This document shows positions 1-8,890 of a stretch of DNA of 64,000 nucleotides, in pieces. The stretch lies in contig NZ_JAPCKI010000021.1 of assembly GCF_028680575.1 (NCBI RefSeq), positions 1 through 64,000 of the forward strand, read 5' to 3'. The notes beneath the pieces were generated by a model. The model did not search any database. It was given only the letters and a program-made list of their open reading frames with translations, and was not told the origin of the DNA. Both the position numbers and the translations under genes were made by a program. Origin of the DNA: Acidovorax benzenivorans (GTDB lineage: Bacteria > Pseudomonadota > Gammaproteobacteria > Burkholderiales > Burkholderiaceae_C). How positions within the stretch are numbered: position 1 is the first letter of the stretch; each line of letters opens with the position of its first letter.

Positions 1-219
1 GTTCTGTACTCGTAGCTATGCGCAGATTCCCTTTAACAGGCCGCTGCATCCGACCGCCTGCGGCGTCGGCTGAGCGGCGGCGTTGAGCGTCCGCTTTCAT
101 TTGCGGTGACCGGCTGCTCTTGGCCGACAGTACGCGGTCGGTAGCATCGCTTGGTTTGGCGCAATCGTTACGAAAACGTCAGAACTCTGAGTAGTCGATT
201 TCGCGGTCCACCAACCCGT

Positions 220-2706
220 CTACCGCCCCCGCACCCCTCGCCCCCTCCGCGCACCCCCCGCCACCTGACAAGCCCTCCGATACGCCCGCAGCGTCACTTC
301 CGCACGTTGCATTACCGTGTCTTCCACCGTGGCCGCCCCTCCGGCCAGCTCATCAGCCTGCGCCTGCAGCAACTCCGCCGGGCTCATGCCCGAGGCCTCG
401 CCCGTCAACAGCGCAATCCCCTCGCTCACGTGCCCCATGGTGTAGACGTGGAACAGCCCGCGCTGCACCGCGTCCAGCACGCTGCGGTCCAGCATCAGAT
501 GGCGCTGGTTGCGGGCGGGGATCAGCACGCCGTGGGTGCCGTCCAGTCCCGCCGTCGCGCAGGCGCGGAACCAGCCTTCGATCTTTTCATTGATGCCGCC
601 CACGGGCAGCACCTCGCCGTGCTGGTTCAAAGCGCCCGTCACGGCAATGCCCTGGCGCAGGGGCAGGCCTGACAGGCTGGACAGCAGCGCGTACAGCTCG
701 GCGCACGAGGCCGAGTCGCCTTCCACGCCGCTGTATTCCTGCTCGAATACGATGGAGGCGTTGAGTGCCAGCGGCGCCACGTGGCTGAACAGCGCGGTGA
801 GGTAGCTGTGCAGGATGAGCACGCCCTTGTCATGGATGGGGCCGGACATATCGACCTCGCGCTCGATGTTGAGCAGGCCCTCTTGCCCGGCAAAGGTGCG
901 CGCGGTGATGCGCACTGGAAAGCCAAACCGGTAGTCGCCCAGGTCGATCTGCGTCATGGCGTTGATCTGGCCGGTGATGGAGCCCTGCAGCGTGATCAGG
1001 CGCTCGCCCTCGGTGATGGACTCGTGCAGTTCTTCTTCGGGCTGGTTGTGGCGCAGGGTGCGGGCAGCCAGGGCGGCTTGCACGTCGGCGGCTTGCACCA
1101 GGGTGCCTGCGCGGGCCTGGCTCAGTGCGGCGCTTTCGATGGCGAGTGCTTCGGTGTGGGCAAAGCGCGCGCTTTGGCGGCCTTGGTCGTCGGCCTCGCG
1201 GTGTGATTGCTCCAGCAGCAGGGCCACGGCGTCGGCGGCAAAGTGGGGCAGGCCGCGCTTTTTGCAGCAATGCGCCACCAGGATGGCCGAGGACTGGTGG
1301 GTGCCGGGGGTGGCGATGAACCGGTCTGAAAAGTCCACCTTCACGCGAAAGCGGCGCGCGGCGTCGGGGTCGGCCTCTTGCAGGGCGTAGTACTCCTCCA
1401 CCGAACCGATCAGCACGATCTTCACATCCACGTCCACCGGCTCGGGCTGCAGTGCCATGGCCCCGCCGGCCCCATGCGCTGGGCCACCGCCACTGCTGCC
1501 GTCTTCGATCTGCAGGCGCCCGCAGCGCAGAAAGCGGCGCAAGCGCGGCCACAGGCCCTCTTCGGCGGCCAGGTCGTGCAGGTGCAGCAGGATGAAGCCG
1601 CCATGCGCCTTGAGCAGGCTGCCCGCGTGGATGCTGGCGTGGTCGGCCTGCACGGTGTCTGCGTCGGCACCGTGTTCGATGCTGCCAAACAGGGTGCGTG
1701 CCGTGGGGTTGTCTTCGACCACCACGGGCGCACTGTTGCGGCCGTGGTTGTCCACCACCACGTTCACCTGGCAGCGCGCAAGCAGGTCGTCCAGTGCGTC
1801 CTTGCGGTCGTCTTCGGCGTCCGGACCTTGTTCGGTGTCGCCGGGCTCAAACAGGTCGATGTGGTCCAGCACGGTGCGCTCCACCTGGTCCAGCCATTGC
1901 GTGAGCTTGACGGCGTCCTTGATCTGCTTGCGCAGGCCTTGGCGGATGTCGTGCAGCGCGTGCTCCAGCAGTGGCTTGACGGTCTGGCGACGCAGGGCGG
2001 CCAGGGCATCGTCACGCAACCGCTCCAGCGGGCGGGTGGCTTCAAGGAACCGGGCGATTTCGGTGCGCAGTTCTTGCTCGGCTGTGTCGATCTCCGCGCG
2101 GCGCTCGCGGGGCAGGGCGCGGGCTTCGGCTTCGGTGAGTGGCTGCCCCTTGGGGCCGGTGAGGGTGAACACCATGTGCCCCGCCTCGCGGCTCAGGCGG
2201 AACTGGCGCGCCTCGGCAAATGCGTCCAGCACCGCAAAGGCTTCGCTCTCTTGCGTTTGCCAGGTTTTTTCGATGCGCTCGGCCTCGGCCTTGAAGTCGG
2301 GGCTGGCCAAGCGTTTGGGGATGTCGGCTTGCAGGCTGCGCGCCATGTCTGCCATGCCTTGGCGCAGCAGGCGGCCCTGGCCTGCGGGCAGGCGCAGCGC
2401 GCGGGGGCGGTCGGGCTGGTCAAAGTGGTGCAGGTAGCACAGGTCGGGCGGCACGGCACGCTGGGCCGCTGCCGCCTGCATGGCCTGGCGCAGCAGCGAC
2501 GCGCGCCCGCTGCCCACTTCGCCCAGCACAAACAGGTGGTAGTCGGGCTGCTGCAGGCCCAAGCCAAACTGCGCAGCGGCTTGGGCGCGCTCCTGCCCGA
2601 TCCAGGGCAGGGGCAGGTCTTGCAGCTCGGCTGTGCTGGCAAAGCCCAGCGATTCGGGGGCGATGGTCAGCCGCAGCTGGTGAGGGGCGAGGGCAAAGGC
2701 GGGCAT
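220..2706 (-). CDS. Lon-related ATP-dependent protease (LonB/YcbZ type)
   Basis: Probable cytoplasmic ATP-dependent Ser-Lys protease of about 828 residues. A Walker A-like GEVGSGRASLL lies near residue 65, a long helical insert follows, and a C-terminal Lon protease domain carries GDSAS (nucleophile Ser near residue 665) and a catalytic-dyad Lys in NEKIEGWF about 43 residues later. This arrangement, with no Lon N-terminal LAN domain, matches the LonB/YcbZ family rather than the classical Lon encoded at 32865. I chose the ATG at 2706, giving MPAFALAPHQ; a GTG at 2739 in the same frame would add 11 proline-rich residues, and neither has a good ribosome site. The C-terminus ends in a basic tail. 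Family is clear; substrates are unknown. The 219 bases beyond the stop hold no gene I can support. Confidence 0.88.
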   Translation of the reverse strand: MPAFALAPHQLRLTIAPESLGFASTAELQDLPLPWIGQERAQAAAQFGLGLQQPDYHLFVLGEVGSGRASLLRQAMQAAAAQRAVPPDLCYLHHFDQPDRPRALRLPAGQGRLLRQGMADMARSLQADIPKRLASPDFKAEAERIEKTWQTQESEAFAVLDAFAEARQFRLSREAGHMVFTLTGPKGQPLTEAEARALPRERRAEIDTAEQELRTEIARFLEATRPLERLRDDALAALRRQTVKPLLEHALHDIRQGLRKQIKDAVKLTQWLDQVERTVLDHIDLFEPGDTEQGPDAEDDRKDALDDLLARCQVNVVVDNHGRNSAPVVVEDNPTARTLFGSIEHGADADTVQADHASIHAGSLLKAHGGFILLHLHDLAAEEGLWPRLRRFLRCGRLQIEDGSSGGGPAHGAGGAMALQPEPVDVDVKIVLIGSVEEYYALQEADPDAARRFRVKVDFSDRFIATPGTHQSSAILVAHCCKKRGLPHFAADAVALLLEQSHREADDQGRQSARFAHTEALAIESAALSQARAGTLVQAADVQAALAARTLRHNQPEEELHESITEGERLITLQGSITGQINAMTQIDLGDYRFGFPVRITARTFAGQEGLLNIEREVDMSGPIHDKGVLILHSYLTALFSHVAPLALNASIVFEQEYSGVEGDSASCAELYALLSSLSGLPLRQGIAVTGALNQHGEVLPVGGINEKIEGWFRACATAGLDGTHGVLIPARNQRHLMLDRSVLDAVQRGLFHVYTMGHVSEGIALLTGEASGMSPAELLQAQADELAGGAATVEDTVMQRAEVTLRAYRRACQVAGGARRGRGVRGR

Positions 2707-2751
2707 CGGTGCAGGTGTTGGAGGAGGGCAGGTCACCACAGTGTGTCTGCT

Positions 2752-2820
2752 ATCTCAAAATATGAGTCAAATTGGCCGCTAGCGCTTGATAGATAAGCGC
2801 AAGTAGCTATAAAAATAGTA
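2752..2820. repeat. Comamonadaceae-type intergenic repeat, copy 1
   Basis: The core GCTAGCGCTTGATAGATAAG is followed by CGCAAGTAGCTATAAAAATAG. It matches copies at 21698-21752 and, more loosely, 23370-23430. The half-sites TAGCGCTT and AAGCGC are partly complementary, so the transcript could fold. It sits between hemH and the LonB-like gene. I recall such repeats as frequent in Acidovorax and relatives; their function is unknown. Confidence 0.6.
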
Positions 2821-2831
2821 GTTTCCAGCAG

Positions 2832-3944
2832 TCAGTGCGCTACGGGGCACACGCCTTTGGGCGCGCCGCCCGCCAGCGCATGGCTGCGTGCATCGGCCAG
2901 CGCTGCGGCAGTGGGCGCCTCGGTGGGCCAGCCCGCCAAGTGCTGCTGCGCCACGCGGCTCAGCGCGGTGATCCAGTGGTTGTTGTCGTTCAGGCACGGG
3001 ATGTAGTGAAACTCCTTGCCGCCTGCGTGCAAGAAGGCCTCACGCACTTCCATGTTGATTTCTTCGAGCGTCTCCAGGCAGTCGCTCGTGAAGCCGGGGC
3101 ACACCACGTCCACCCGCCGCGTGCCGGCCTTGCCCAGCGCCTCGATGGTGGGCTGGGTGTAGGGCTCCAGCCACTTGGCCTTGCCAAAACGCGACTGGAA
3201 GGTGATGCGGTAGCGGTCTTCGCGCAGGCCCAGGCGCTCGGCCAGCAGGCGGCCGGTCTTGCGGGCTTCGCAGTGGTAGGGGTCGCCCAGGTGGAGCGTG
3301 CGCTCGGGCACGCCATGAAAGCTCATCACCAGCTGGTCGGGCTGGCCGTGGTGCTTCCAGTGCGTCTCGATGGTGCGGGCCAGTGCGTCGATGTAGCCGG
3401 GCGCGTCGTGGTAGTGGTTCACAAACCGCAACTCGGGCACGTTGCGCGTGGCGGCAGCCCAGGTGTAGACGGCGTCAAACACGCTGGCGGTGGTGGTGGC
3501 CGAATACTGCGGGTACAGCGGCAGGATGAGGATGCGCGTGGCGCCCTCGGCCTTGAGCGCATCGAGCTGGCTGGCGATGGACGGGTTGCCGTAGCGCATG
3601 GCGTGGCGCACCAGCACCGCGTGGCCCGCCTCGCCCAGCCAGCCGCGCAGCAGCGTGGCCTGCTTGGCCGTCCAGTGGGCCAGGGGTGAGCCCTCGGGTG
3701 TCCACACGCTCGCGTATTTGGCTGCGGATTTGGCGGGGCGGGTGCGCAGGATGATGCCGTGCAGGATGGGCCACCACACCAGCTTGGGGATCTCCACCAC
3801 GCGGTGGTCGCCCAGAAACTGCGCCAGATAACGGCGTACGGCCGGGGCCGTGGGTTCATCGGGCGTGCCCAGGTTGCACAGCAGCACGGCGGTGCGCTCG
3901 GCCTGGCCGTGGGTGAAAGGGGGTTCGCGGTGGAAGGAAGGCAT
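2832..3944 (-). CDS. hemH: ferrochelatase
   Basis: Inserts Fe2+ into protoporphyrin IX in the last step of haem synthesis. The 370-residue product has the full family pattern: LLCNLGTPDEP near residue 22, the active-site His in MSFHGVPERT, then GDPYHCEA, and the C-terminal PCLNDNNHWI containing the conserved residues near the metal site. Length is normal for a proteobacterial HemH. The ATG at 3944 gives MPSFHREPPF. It is transcribed alone on the minus strand, divergent from the 2-ketogluconate operon, with about 150 bases between the two starts. Confidence 0.96.
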   Translation of the reverse strand: MPSFHREPPFTHGQAERTAVLLCNLGTPDEPTAPAVRRYLAQFLGDHRVVEIPKLVWWPILHGIILRTRPAKSAAKYASVWTPEGSPLAHWTAKQATLLRGWLGEAGHAVLVRHAMRYGNPSIASQLDALKAEGATRILILPLYPQYSATTTASVFDAVYTWAAATRNVPELRFVNHYHDAPGYIDALARTIETHWKHHGQPDQLVMSFHGVPERTLHLGDPYHCEARKTGRLLAERLGLREDRYRITFQSRFGKAKWLEPYTQPTIEALGKAGTRRVDVVCPGFTSDCLETLEEINMEVREAFLHAGGKEFHYIPCLNDNNHWITALSRVAQQHLAGWPTEAPTAAALADARSHALAGGAPKGVCPVAH

Positions 3945-4040
3945 GCGGCATTTTCTCCCACACGCCCGGCCCCTGCGACACGGGGTCTTTGGAGAGGAGG
4001 GAAGCGGTTTTTTGGGGGTATCGGGTATTCCCCGATGTGG

Positions 4041-4060
4041 TTATGAAACCGGTTTCATAA
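4041..4060. promoter_or_regulatory. PtxS-type LacI-family operator
   Basis: TTATGAAACCGGTTTCATAA is a perfect 20-bp palindrome with the central CG step typical of LacI-family sites. It contains the 14-mer TGAAACCGGTTTCA, known as the PtxS operator of the Pseudomonas 2-ketogluconate operon. It lies 33 bases before the first gene of the operon that ends with a PtxS-like regulator, so autoregulated repression relieved by 2-ketogluconate is the obvious model. Confidence 0.85.
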
Positions 4061-4093
4061 ACTGGCGCCACTTCGGAATAACGACTGTTCACC

Positions 4094-4765
4094 GTGAATT
4101 ACCAGTTCCAGTTCGATGCCGTGTTTGCCGCGTGGCCCCTGTTGCTCAAGGGCACCTGGATCACCGTGCAGCTATCGCTCACCGCCACCCTGCTGGGGCT
4201 GGTGGTGGCCATCTTTTGCGCCTGGGGCAAGACCGGTGGGCAGGGCTGGCTGCGGTTCCTGATCAATGCGTACATCGAGGTCATCCGCAACACGCCGTTT
4301 CTTGTGCAGCTGTTTTTCTTCTTCTTTGCGCTGCCGTCCATCGGACTGCGCTGGTCGCCCTACACAGCGGCGCTCACCGCCATGGTGGTCAACCTGGGGG
4401 CGTATGCGGCAGAGATCGTGCGGGCGGGCATCGAGTCCATTCCCAAGGGGCAGATCGAGGCGGGCAAGGCGCTCAACCTCAAGCCTTGGGAGATCTTCCG
4501 GTTTGTCATCCTCAAGCCCGCGCTCAAGGCGATCTACCCGGCGCTTACCAGCCAGTTCATCTTGCTGATGCTCAGCTCGGCCGTGGTGTCGGTGATCTCG
4601 GCAGACGACCTGACCTCGGTAGCGGCCAACCTGCAGTCGCAGACCTTCCGCAGCTTTGAGATCTACATCGTGGTGACAGCCATTTATTTGGCGCTGGCGC
4701 TGTCGTTCTCGGCGCTGTTCAAGCTGATCTATCAGCGCGCCCTGAACTACCCCGACCGCCGCTGA
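4094..4765 (+). CDS. polar amino acid-type ABC transporter permease
   Basis: HisM/GlnP-family inner-membrane permease of 223 residues. It starts at GTG 4094 (MNYQFQFDAV) and has several hydrophobic spans. The EAA-type loop that contacts the ATPase reads EAGKALNLKPWEIFRFVILKP near residue 130. It is the first gene of the operon, 33 bases after the PtxS-type palindrome and 15 bases before the second permease. By sequence the family transports amino acids or opines, but the downstream genes handle 2-ketogluconate, so I infer that this importer takes up that sugar acid. Confidence 0.9.
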   Translation: MNYQFQFDAVFAAWPLLLKGTWITVQLSLTATLLGLVVAIFCAWGKTGGQGWLRFLINAYIEVIRNTPFLVQLFFFFFALPSIGLRWSPYTAALTAMVVNLGAYAAEIVRAGIESIPKGQIEAGKALNLKPWEIFRFVILKPALKAIYPALTSQFILLMLSSAVVSVISADDLTSVAANLQSQTFRSFEIYIVVTAIYLALALSFSALFKLIYQRALNYPDRR

Positions 4766-4780
4766 GCCAGGACTGCACCC

Positions 4781-5434
4781 ATGCGTACTTTCGGACTCTC
4801 CGAGTTTCTTTTCATCGTGCAGGCCGCGCAGTGGACGCTGGCACTGTCGGCCATCGCCTTTGTAGGCGGTGCACTGCTGGGCCTGGTGGTGGCGCTGTTG
4901 CGCACATCCGAGAACGCCATGGCCCGCAATGCGGCGCGCGTGTTCATCCAGGTGTTCCAGGGCACGCCACTGCTGCTGCAGCTGTTCCTCATCTTCTTTG
5001 GTGCGCCGGTGCTGGGGTTTGACATCAACCCCTGGGTGGCGGCGGGTGTGGCGCTGGTGCTCAACAGCGCGGCCTTTCTGGCCGAGATCTGGCGCGGCTG
5101 CATCGAAGCGGTGCCACGTGGCCAGTGGGAGGCCGCCCAGGCCCTGAACCTCAAGTACGTGGCCCGCATGCGGTTTGTGGTGCTGCCCCAGGCTTTCAAG
5201 ATTGCACTGCCGCCCACGGTGGGCTACATGGTGCAGATCATCAAGGGCACGTCGCTGGCGGCCATCATCGGCTTCACCGAGATCACGCGGGCAGGGCAGA
5301 TCATCAACAACGCCACCTTCCAGCCGCTGCATGTGTTCACCACCGTGGCCGCGCTGTACTTCGTGATCTGCTGGCCGCTGTCGCTGCTGGCCGCACGCAT
5401 GGAGCGCAAGCGCGCCCGTGCACTGGCGCGCTGA
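4781..5434 (+). CDS. polar amino acid-type ABC transporter permease, second subunit
   Basis: A 217-residue paralogue of the preceding permease, with the same fold and the EAA loop EAAQALNLKYVARMRFVVLP near residue 125. The two would form the heterodimeric channel of the importer. The ATG at 4781 follows the previous stop by 15 bases. About 60 bases downstream is the gene for the binding protein, giving the order permease-permease-binding protein-ATPase. Confidence 0.9.
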   Translation: MRTFGLSEFLFIVQAAQWTLALSAIAFVGGALLGLVVALLRTSENAMARNAARVFIQVFQGTPLLLQLFLIFFGAPVLGFDINPWVAAGVALVLNSAAFLAEIWRGCIEAVPRGQWEAAQALNLKYVARMRFVVLPQAFKIALPPTVGYMVQIIKGTSLAAIIGFTEITRAGQIINNATFQPLHVFTTVAALYFVICWPLSLLAARMERKRARALAR

Positions 5435-5495
5435 CCTACGCGCAGCAACCCTCTTTTTTTGTTTCTCGTTCACACCAACCACCAGGAGACATTCG

Positions 5496-6302
5496 ATGAC
5501 TTTTTCTTTGCAACGCCGCACCGCTACCGCCGCTTTGGCCGCCTTGGGCCTGGGCGCCGCGCTCACGGCCTTTGCGCCGCTGGCCTCGGCCCAGTCCGTT
5601 GCCGACATCAAGAAAAAGGGCGAGATCACCATCGGCATGCTGGTGGACTTTCCGCCCTACGGCACTACCAACGCGCAAAACCAGCCCGACGGCTACGACG
5701 CCGATGTGGCCAAGCTGCTGGCCAAGGACCTGGGCGTGAAGGCCAACATCGTGCCCGTCACTGGCCCCAACCGCATTCCCTTCCTGCTGACCAACAAGGT
5801 CGATGTGCTGGTGGCCTCGCTGGCCATCACGCCCGAGCGTTCCAAGCAGGTGCAGTTCTCGCAGCCGTATGCGGCAGCCACCATCGTGTTGTATGGCAAG
5901 ACGGGCGCCAACATCAAGAGCGCGGCAGACCTCAAGACCGTGCGCGTGGGCGTGGCCCGTGCTAGCACGCAGGACGTGGCCGTGACCAAGGCTGCCCCTG
6001 AAGGCACCGAGATCCGCCGCTTTGACGACGACGCATCGGCCATGCAGGCCCTGATCTCGGGCCAGGTCGATGCCATCGGCTGCTCGGTCACCGTGGCGGC
6101 GCAGATCGCCAAGCGCGTGCCCGCCAACACCTTTGAGAACAAGTTCAACCTGCTGCAGCAGGCCATGGGCATTGCCATGCGCCCCGGCCAGGACGAGCTG
6201 GTGAAGGCCGTGAACGACTTTGTGGCCCGCAACACCGCCAACGGCGAGCTGAACAAGCTGTACCAGAAGTGGCTGGGCGCCGACCTGCCCAAGCTGCAGT
6301 AA
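5496..6302 (+). CDS. periplasmic substrate-binding protein of the ABC importer
   Basis: Family 3 extracellular solute-binding protein of 268 residues. The start is ATG 5496 behind AGGAGA; the upstream in-frame extension has no such site. The signal peptide has an RR-containing N-region, a hydrophobic core and probable cleavage after LASAQ. The mature protein begins with ADIKKKGEITIGMLVDFPPY, typical of the family, and continues with a GYDADVAKLLAKDLGV segment. The usual ligands are polar amino acids. The operon context suggests 2-ketogluconate or a related hexonate; that assignment is inference. Confidence 0.9.
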   Translation: MTFSLQRRTATAALAALGLGAALTAFAPLASAQSVADIKKKGEITIGMLVDFPPYGTTNAQNQPDGYDADVAKLLAKDLGVKANIVPVTGPNRIPFLLTNKVDVLVASLAITPERSKQVQFSQPYAAATIVLYGKTGANIKSAADLKTVRVGVARASTQDVAVTKAAPEGTEIRRFDDDASAMQALISGQVDAIGCSVTVAAQIAKRVPANTFENKFNLLQQAMGIAMRPGQDELVKAVNDFVARNTANGELNKLYQKWLGADLPKLQ

Positions 6303-6329
6303 GCCTGCCTGAACGATAAGGAGCCATTG

Positions 6330-7109
6330 ATGAGCGACGCAGTCACGACCGCCCCCGGCACCCCGCCGATCATCCGCATGGAGGGGGTCAACAAGTGGTA
6401 CGACAGCTTCCAGGTGCTCACCGACATCAACCTGTCGGTGCGACCGGGCGAACGCATCGTGATCTGCGGGCCATCGGGCTCGGGCAAGTCCACGCTGATT
6501 CGCTGCATCAACCGGCTGGAGACGGTGCAGAAGGGACGCATTGAGGTTGATGGCATCGAGCTAACCGCAGGCGGCAAAAACGTGGACGCCGTGCGTGCCG
6601 AAGTGGGCATGGTGTTCCAGCAGTTCAACCTGTTCCCGCACCTGACCATTCTGGAAAACTGCACGTTGGCGCCCATGCGCTCACGCGGCATGACCAAGGC
6701 CCAGGCCGAAGAAGTGGCCATGAAGTACCTGACCCGCGTGCGCATCCCCGAGCAGGCGCACAAGCACCCCAGCCAGCTGTCGGGCGGGCAGCAGCAGCGC
6801 GTGGCCATTGCCCGCGCACTGTGCATGGCGCCCAAGGTGATGTTGTTTGACGAGCCCACCTCGGCGCTGGACCCCGAGATGGTCAAGGAAGTGCTGGACA
6901 CCATGATCAGCCTGGCTGAAGACGGCATGACCATGCTGTGCGTGACGCATGAGATGGGCTTTGCCCGCAGCGTGGCCGACCGGGTGATCTTCATGGCCGA
7001 CGGCAAGATCCTGGAGCAGGCGCCACCGCAGCAGTTCTTTGGCCAGCCCCAGCACGACAAGACGCGGCAGTTCCTGGGCCAGATCCTGAGTTCCCACCAC
7101 GCACATTGA
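6330..7109 (+). CDS. ABC transporter ATP-binding protein
   Basis: GlnQ/HisP-family ATPase of 259 residues. Walker A is GPSGSGKST near residue 49, the signature [15 protein letters not shown] is near residue 150, and Walker B ends in [11 protein letters not shown]; the switch His is in CVTHEMG. The start is ATG 6330 after AAGGAG. A TTG three bases earlier is in frame but less likely. It powers the importer formed with the three preceding products. The next gene, kguE-like, starts 78 bases on. Confidence 0.95.
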   Translation: MSDAVTTAPGTPPIIRMEGVNKWYDSFQVLTDINLSVRPGERIVICGPSGSGKSTLIRCINRLETVQKGRIEVDGIELTAGGKNVDAVRAEVGMVFQQFNLFPHLTILENCTLAPMRSRGMTKAQAEEVAMKYLTRVRIPEQAHKHPSQLSGGQQQRVAIARALCMAPKVMLFDEPTSALDPEMVKEVLDTMISLAEDGMTMLCVTHEMGFARSVADRVIFMADGKILEQAPPQQFFGQPQHDKTRQFLGQILSSHHAH

Positions 7110-7187
7110 GACCCACGCACATCGAGACCTGGCAGGTCGTGCGGTTGATGGCCTTCGCCCCTTGGGGGCGCGGCCTGAAAGAAACAC

Positions 7188-7943
7188 ATGAAGGTATTGA
7201 TTTCCCTGTCCTCCTTCGGCGCGGCCGAAACCGGTCGCCACGGCCAGCTGTGGTGCACCGACCTGGCCCAGCAAGCGGGCGCGGACGGTGTGGAGGTGCG
7301 TGGCGAGCTGCTGCGCGATGCGGCGACCGAGCTGCCCGCGTTGGCGGGCCGGGCGGCGGTGTACTCCAGCCCTGAAGGCCTGTGGACCGCACAGGGCCAG
7401 CTCGATGAAGCAGCCCTTGCGCGCGGCGTGCAGGCTGCCCAGGTGCTGCGCGCGCCGCGCCTGAAGATGTCGATTGGCGGCTTCGGCGCGGTCCTTCTGA
7501 CATCACAGGCATCGCTGCAACGCCTCAAGGCTCTGCTGCAGGCAGCCCCACAGGTGGAGCTGGTGATCGAGAACGACCAGACCGCCACCGCAGGCACGCT
7601 GGCTGCCATGTTGGCCTTTTTTGCGGCCCAGGCGCAGGCGGGGCTCGACCTGGGCATGACCTTTGATATGGGCAACTGGCACTGGCAGGGCGAATGCCCG
7701 CTGCAGGCCGCGCAGGCCCTGGCGCAGTATGTGCGCTATGTGCATTGCAAAGGCGTGCAGCGCCTGCCCGCCAAGTGGGTGGCGGTGCCGCTGGCCGATT
7801 CGGTGGCGCCCTGGCGTGCCGTGTTGCGCGCGTTGCCTGCGGATGTGCCGCACGCCATCGAATATCCGCTGGTGGGTGATGACCTGGTGGCCGTCACGCG
7901 CGAGCAGGTGGCCTTTATCCGCGCTGCGCGGGAGGCAGCATGA
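7188..7943 (+). CDS. kguE: KguE-like sugar isomerase/epimerase family protein
   Basis: A 251-residue TIM-barrel protein of the xylose isomerase-like (AP endonuclease 2) family. It begins MKVLISLSSFGA, with an acidic cluster GADGVEVRGE near residue 30 and IENDQT near 128, as expected for metal-binding barrel ends. In Pseudomonas, kguE of the same family heads the kguEKTD 2-ketogluconate operon; its exact reaction is poorly defined. Here it is followed, with a 4-base ATGA overlap, by a KguK-like kinase. The symbol rests on this gene order plus the PtxS operator. Confidence 0.75.
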   Translation: MKVLISLSSFGAAETGRHGQLWCTDLAQQAGADGVEVRGELLRDAATELPALAGRAAVYSSPEGLWTAQGQLDEAALARGVQAAQVLRAPRLKMSIGGFGAVLLTSQASLQRLKALLQAAPQVELVIENDQTATAGTLAAMLAFFAAQAQAGLDLGMTFDMGNWHWQGECPLQAAQALAQYVRYVHCKGVQRLPAKWVAVPLADSVAPWRAVLRALPADVPHAIEYPLVGDDLVAVTREQVAFIRAAREAA

Positions 7944-8890
7944 GCAACCCGGCTTTCGATGTCGCGCTGTTTGGCGAGGCCATGCTGCTGCTGGTGGCCA
8001 ATGAGCCCGGCCCGCTGGAGAACGCCACCGGCTTTCACAAGCGCACGGCGGGTGCAGAGACCAACGTGGCCATTGGCTTGGCGCGCCTGGGCCTGAAGGT
8101 GGGCTGGGCCAGCCGCCTGGGCACCGATTCGATGGGCCGCGCGCTGCTGGCCGCCATGCAGGGTGAGGGCATTGATTGTTCGCACGTGGTGTGTGATGCC
8201 ACGCAGCGCACGGGCTTTCAGTTCAAGGAGCGCGTGACCGACGGGCGCGACCCCCAGGTCGAATACCACCGCAAGGGCTCTGCCGCAAGCCAGATGGGGC
8301 CTGCCGATGTGGACGAGCCCTGGCTGCGGTCCGCACGCCACTTGCACGCCACGGGCGTGTTTGCCGCCATCTCCGACACCAGCCTGCAGGCCGCCATCCG
8401 CACGCTGGAGGTGATGCGCGCCGCGGGCCGCACCATCTCGTTCGACCCCAACCTGCGCCCCACACTCTGGTCGTCGCCCGACACCATGCGCCACTGGATC
8501 AACACCCTGGCCACCTATGCCGACTGGGTGCTGCCGGGTATGGAAGAGGGCGTGTTTTTGACTGGCGAAACCACCCCCGAGGGGGTGGCACGCTTTTACC
8601 GTGAGCGGGGCGCCAAGCTGGTGGTGGTCAAGCTCGGCCCCGAGGGCGCCTACTACGACAGCGACGTGGCCGGCACGGGCCGCGTGCCCGGCGTGCCCGT
8701 GGCCCAGGTGGTGGACACCGTGGGCGCGGGCGACGGCTTTGCGGTGGGCGTGATCAGCGCGCTGCTCGAAGGCCTGCCCGTGCCCGCTGCTGTGCGCCGT
8801 GGCGCCTGGATCGGTGCGCGCGCCGTGCAGGTGCTGGGAGATACCGAGGGGCTACCCACCCGCGCACAACTGCAGGAGGCTGGCCTGTGA
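7940..8890 (+). CDS. kguK: 2-ketogluconate kinase (PfkB family)
   Basis: PfkB/ribokinase-family kinase of 316 residues. It has the N-terminal FGEAMLLLVA, the sugar-site GAETNVAIGLARLG near residue 36, and the C-terminal signature VDTVGAGDGFAVG near residue 260 with the catalytic Asp. Closest functional families are 2-keto-3-deoxygluconate kinase and 2-ketogluconokinase. In a kgu-type operon next to a KguD-like reductase and a PtxS site, phosphorylation of 2-ketogluconate to 2-keto-6-phosphogluconate is the best reading. It overlaps both neighbours by 4 bases, so the three enzymes are translationally coupled. Confidence 0.82.
   Translation: MSNPAFDVALFGEAMLLLVANEPGPLENATGFHKRTAGAETNVAIGLARLGLKVGWASRLGTDSMGRALLAAMQGEGIDCSHVVCDATQRTGFQFKERVTDGRDPQVEYHRKGSAASQMGPADVDEPWLRSARHLHATGVFAAISDTSLQAAIRTLEVMRAAGRTISFDPNLRPTLWSSPDTMRHWINTLATYADWVLPGMEEGVFLTGETTPEGVARFYRERGAKLVVVKLGPEGAYYDSDVAGTGRVPGVPVAQVVDTVGAGDGFAVGVISALLEGLPVPAAVRRGAWIGARAVQVLGDTEGLPTRAQLQEAGL

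Noticed and set aside
1..219. Possible transposon or repeat remnant at the window start
   Set aside because: There is some inverted GC-rich sequence, but no ORF, terminal repeat or match I recognise.
1378..2796. Plus-strand frame of 472 codons opposite the LonB-like gene
   Set aside because: Composition is that of an antisense shadow (Gln/Val/His-rich) and the LonB-like product is clear.
4172..5638. Minus-strand frame of 488 codons opposite the ABC permeases
   Set aside because: Low-complexity charged product with no domain; the two permeases on the plus strand are certain.
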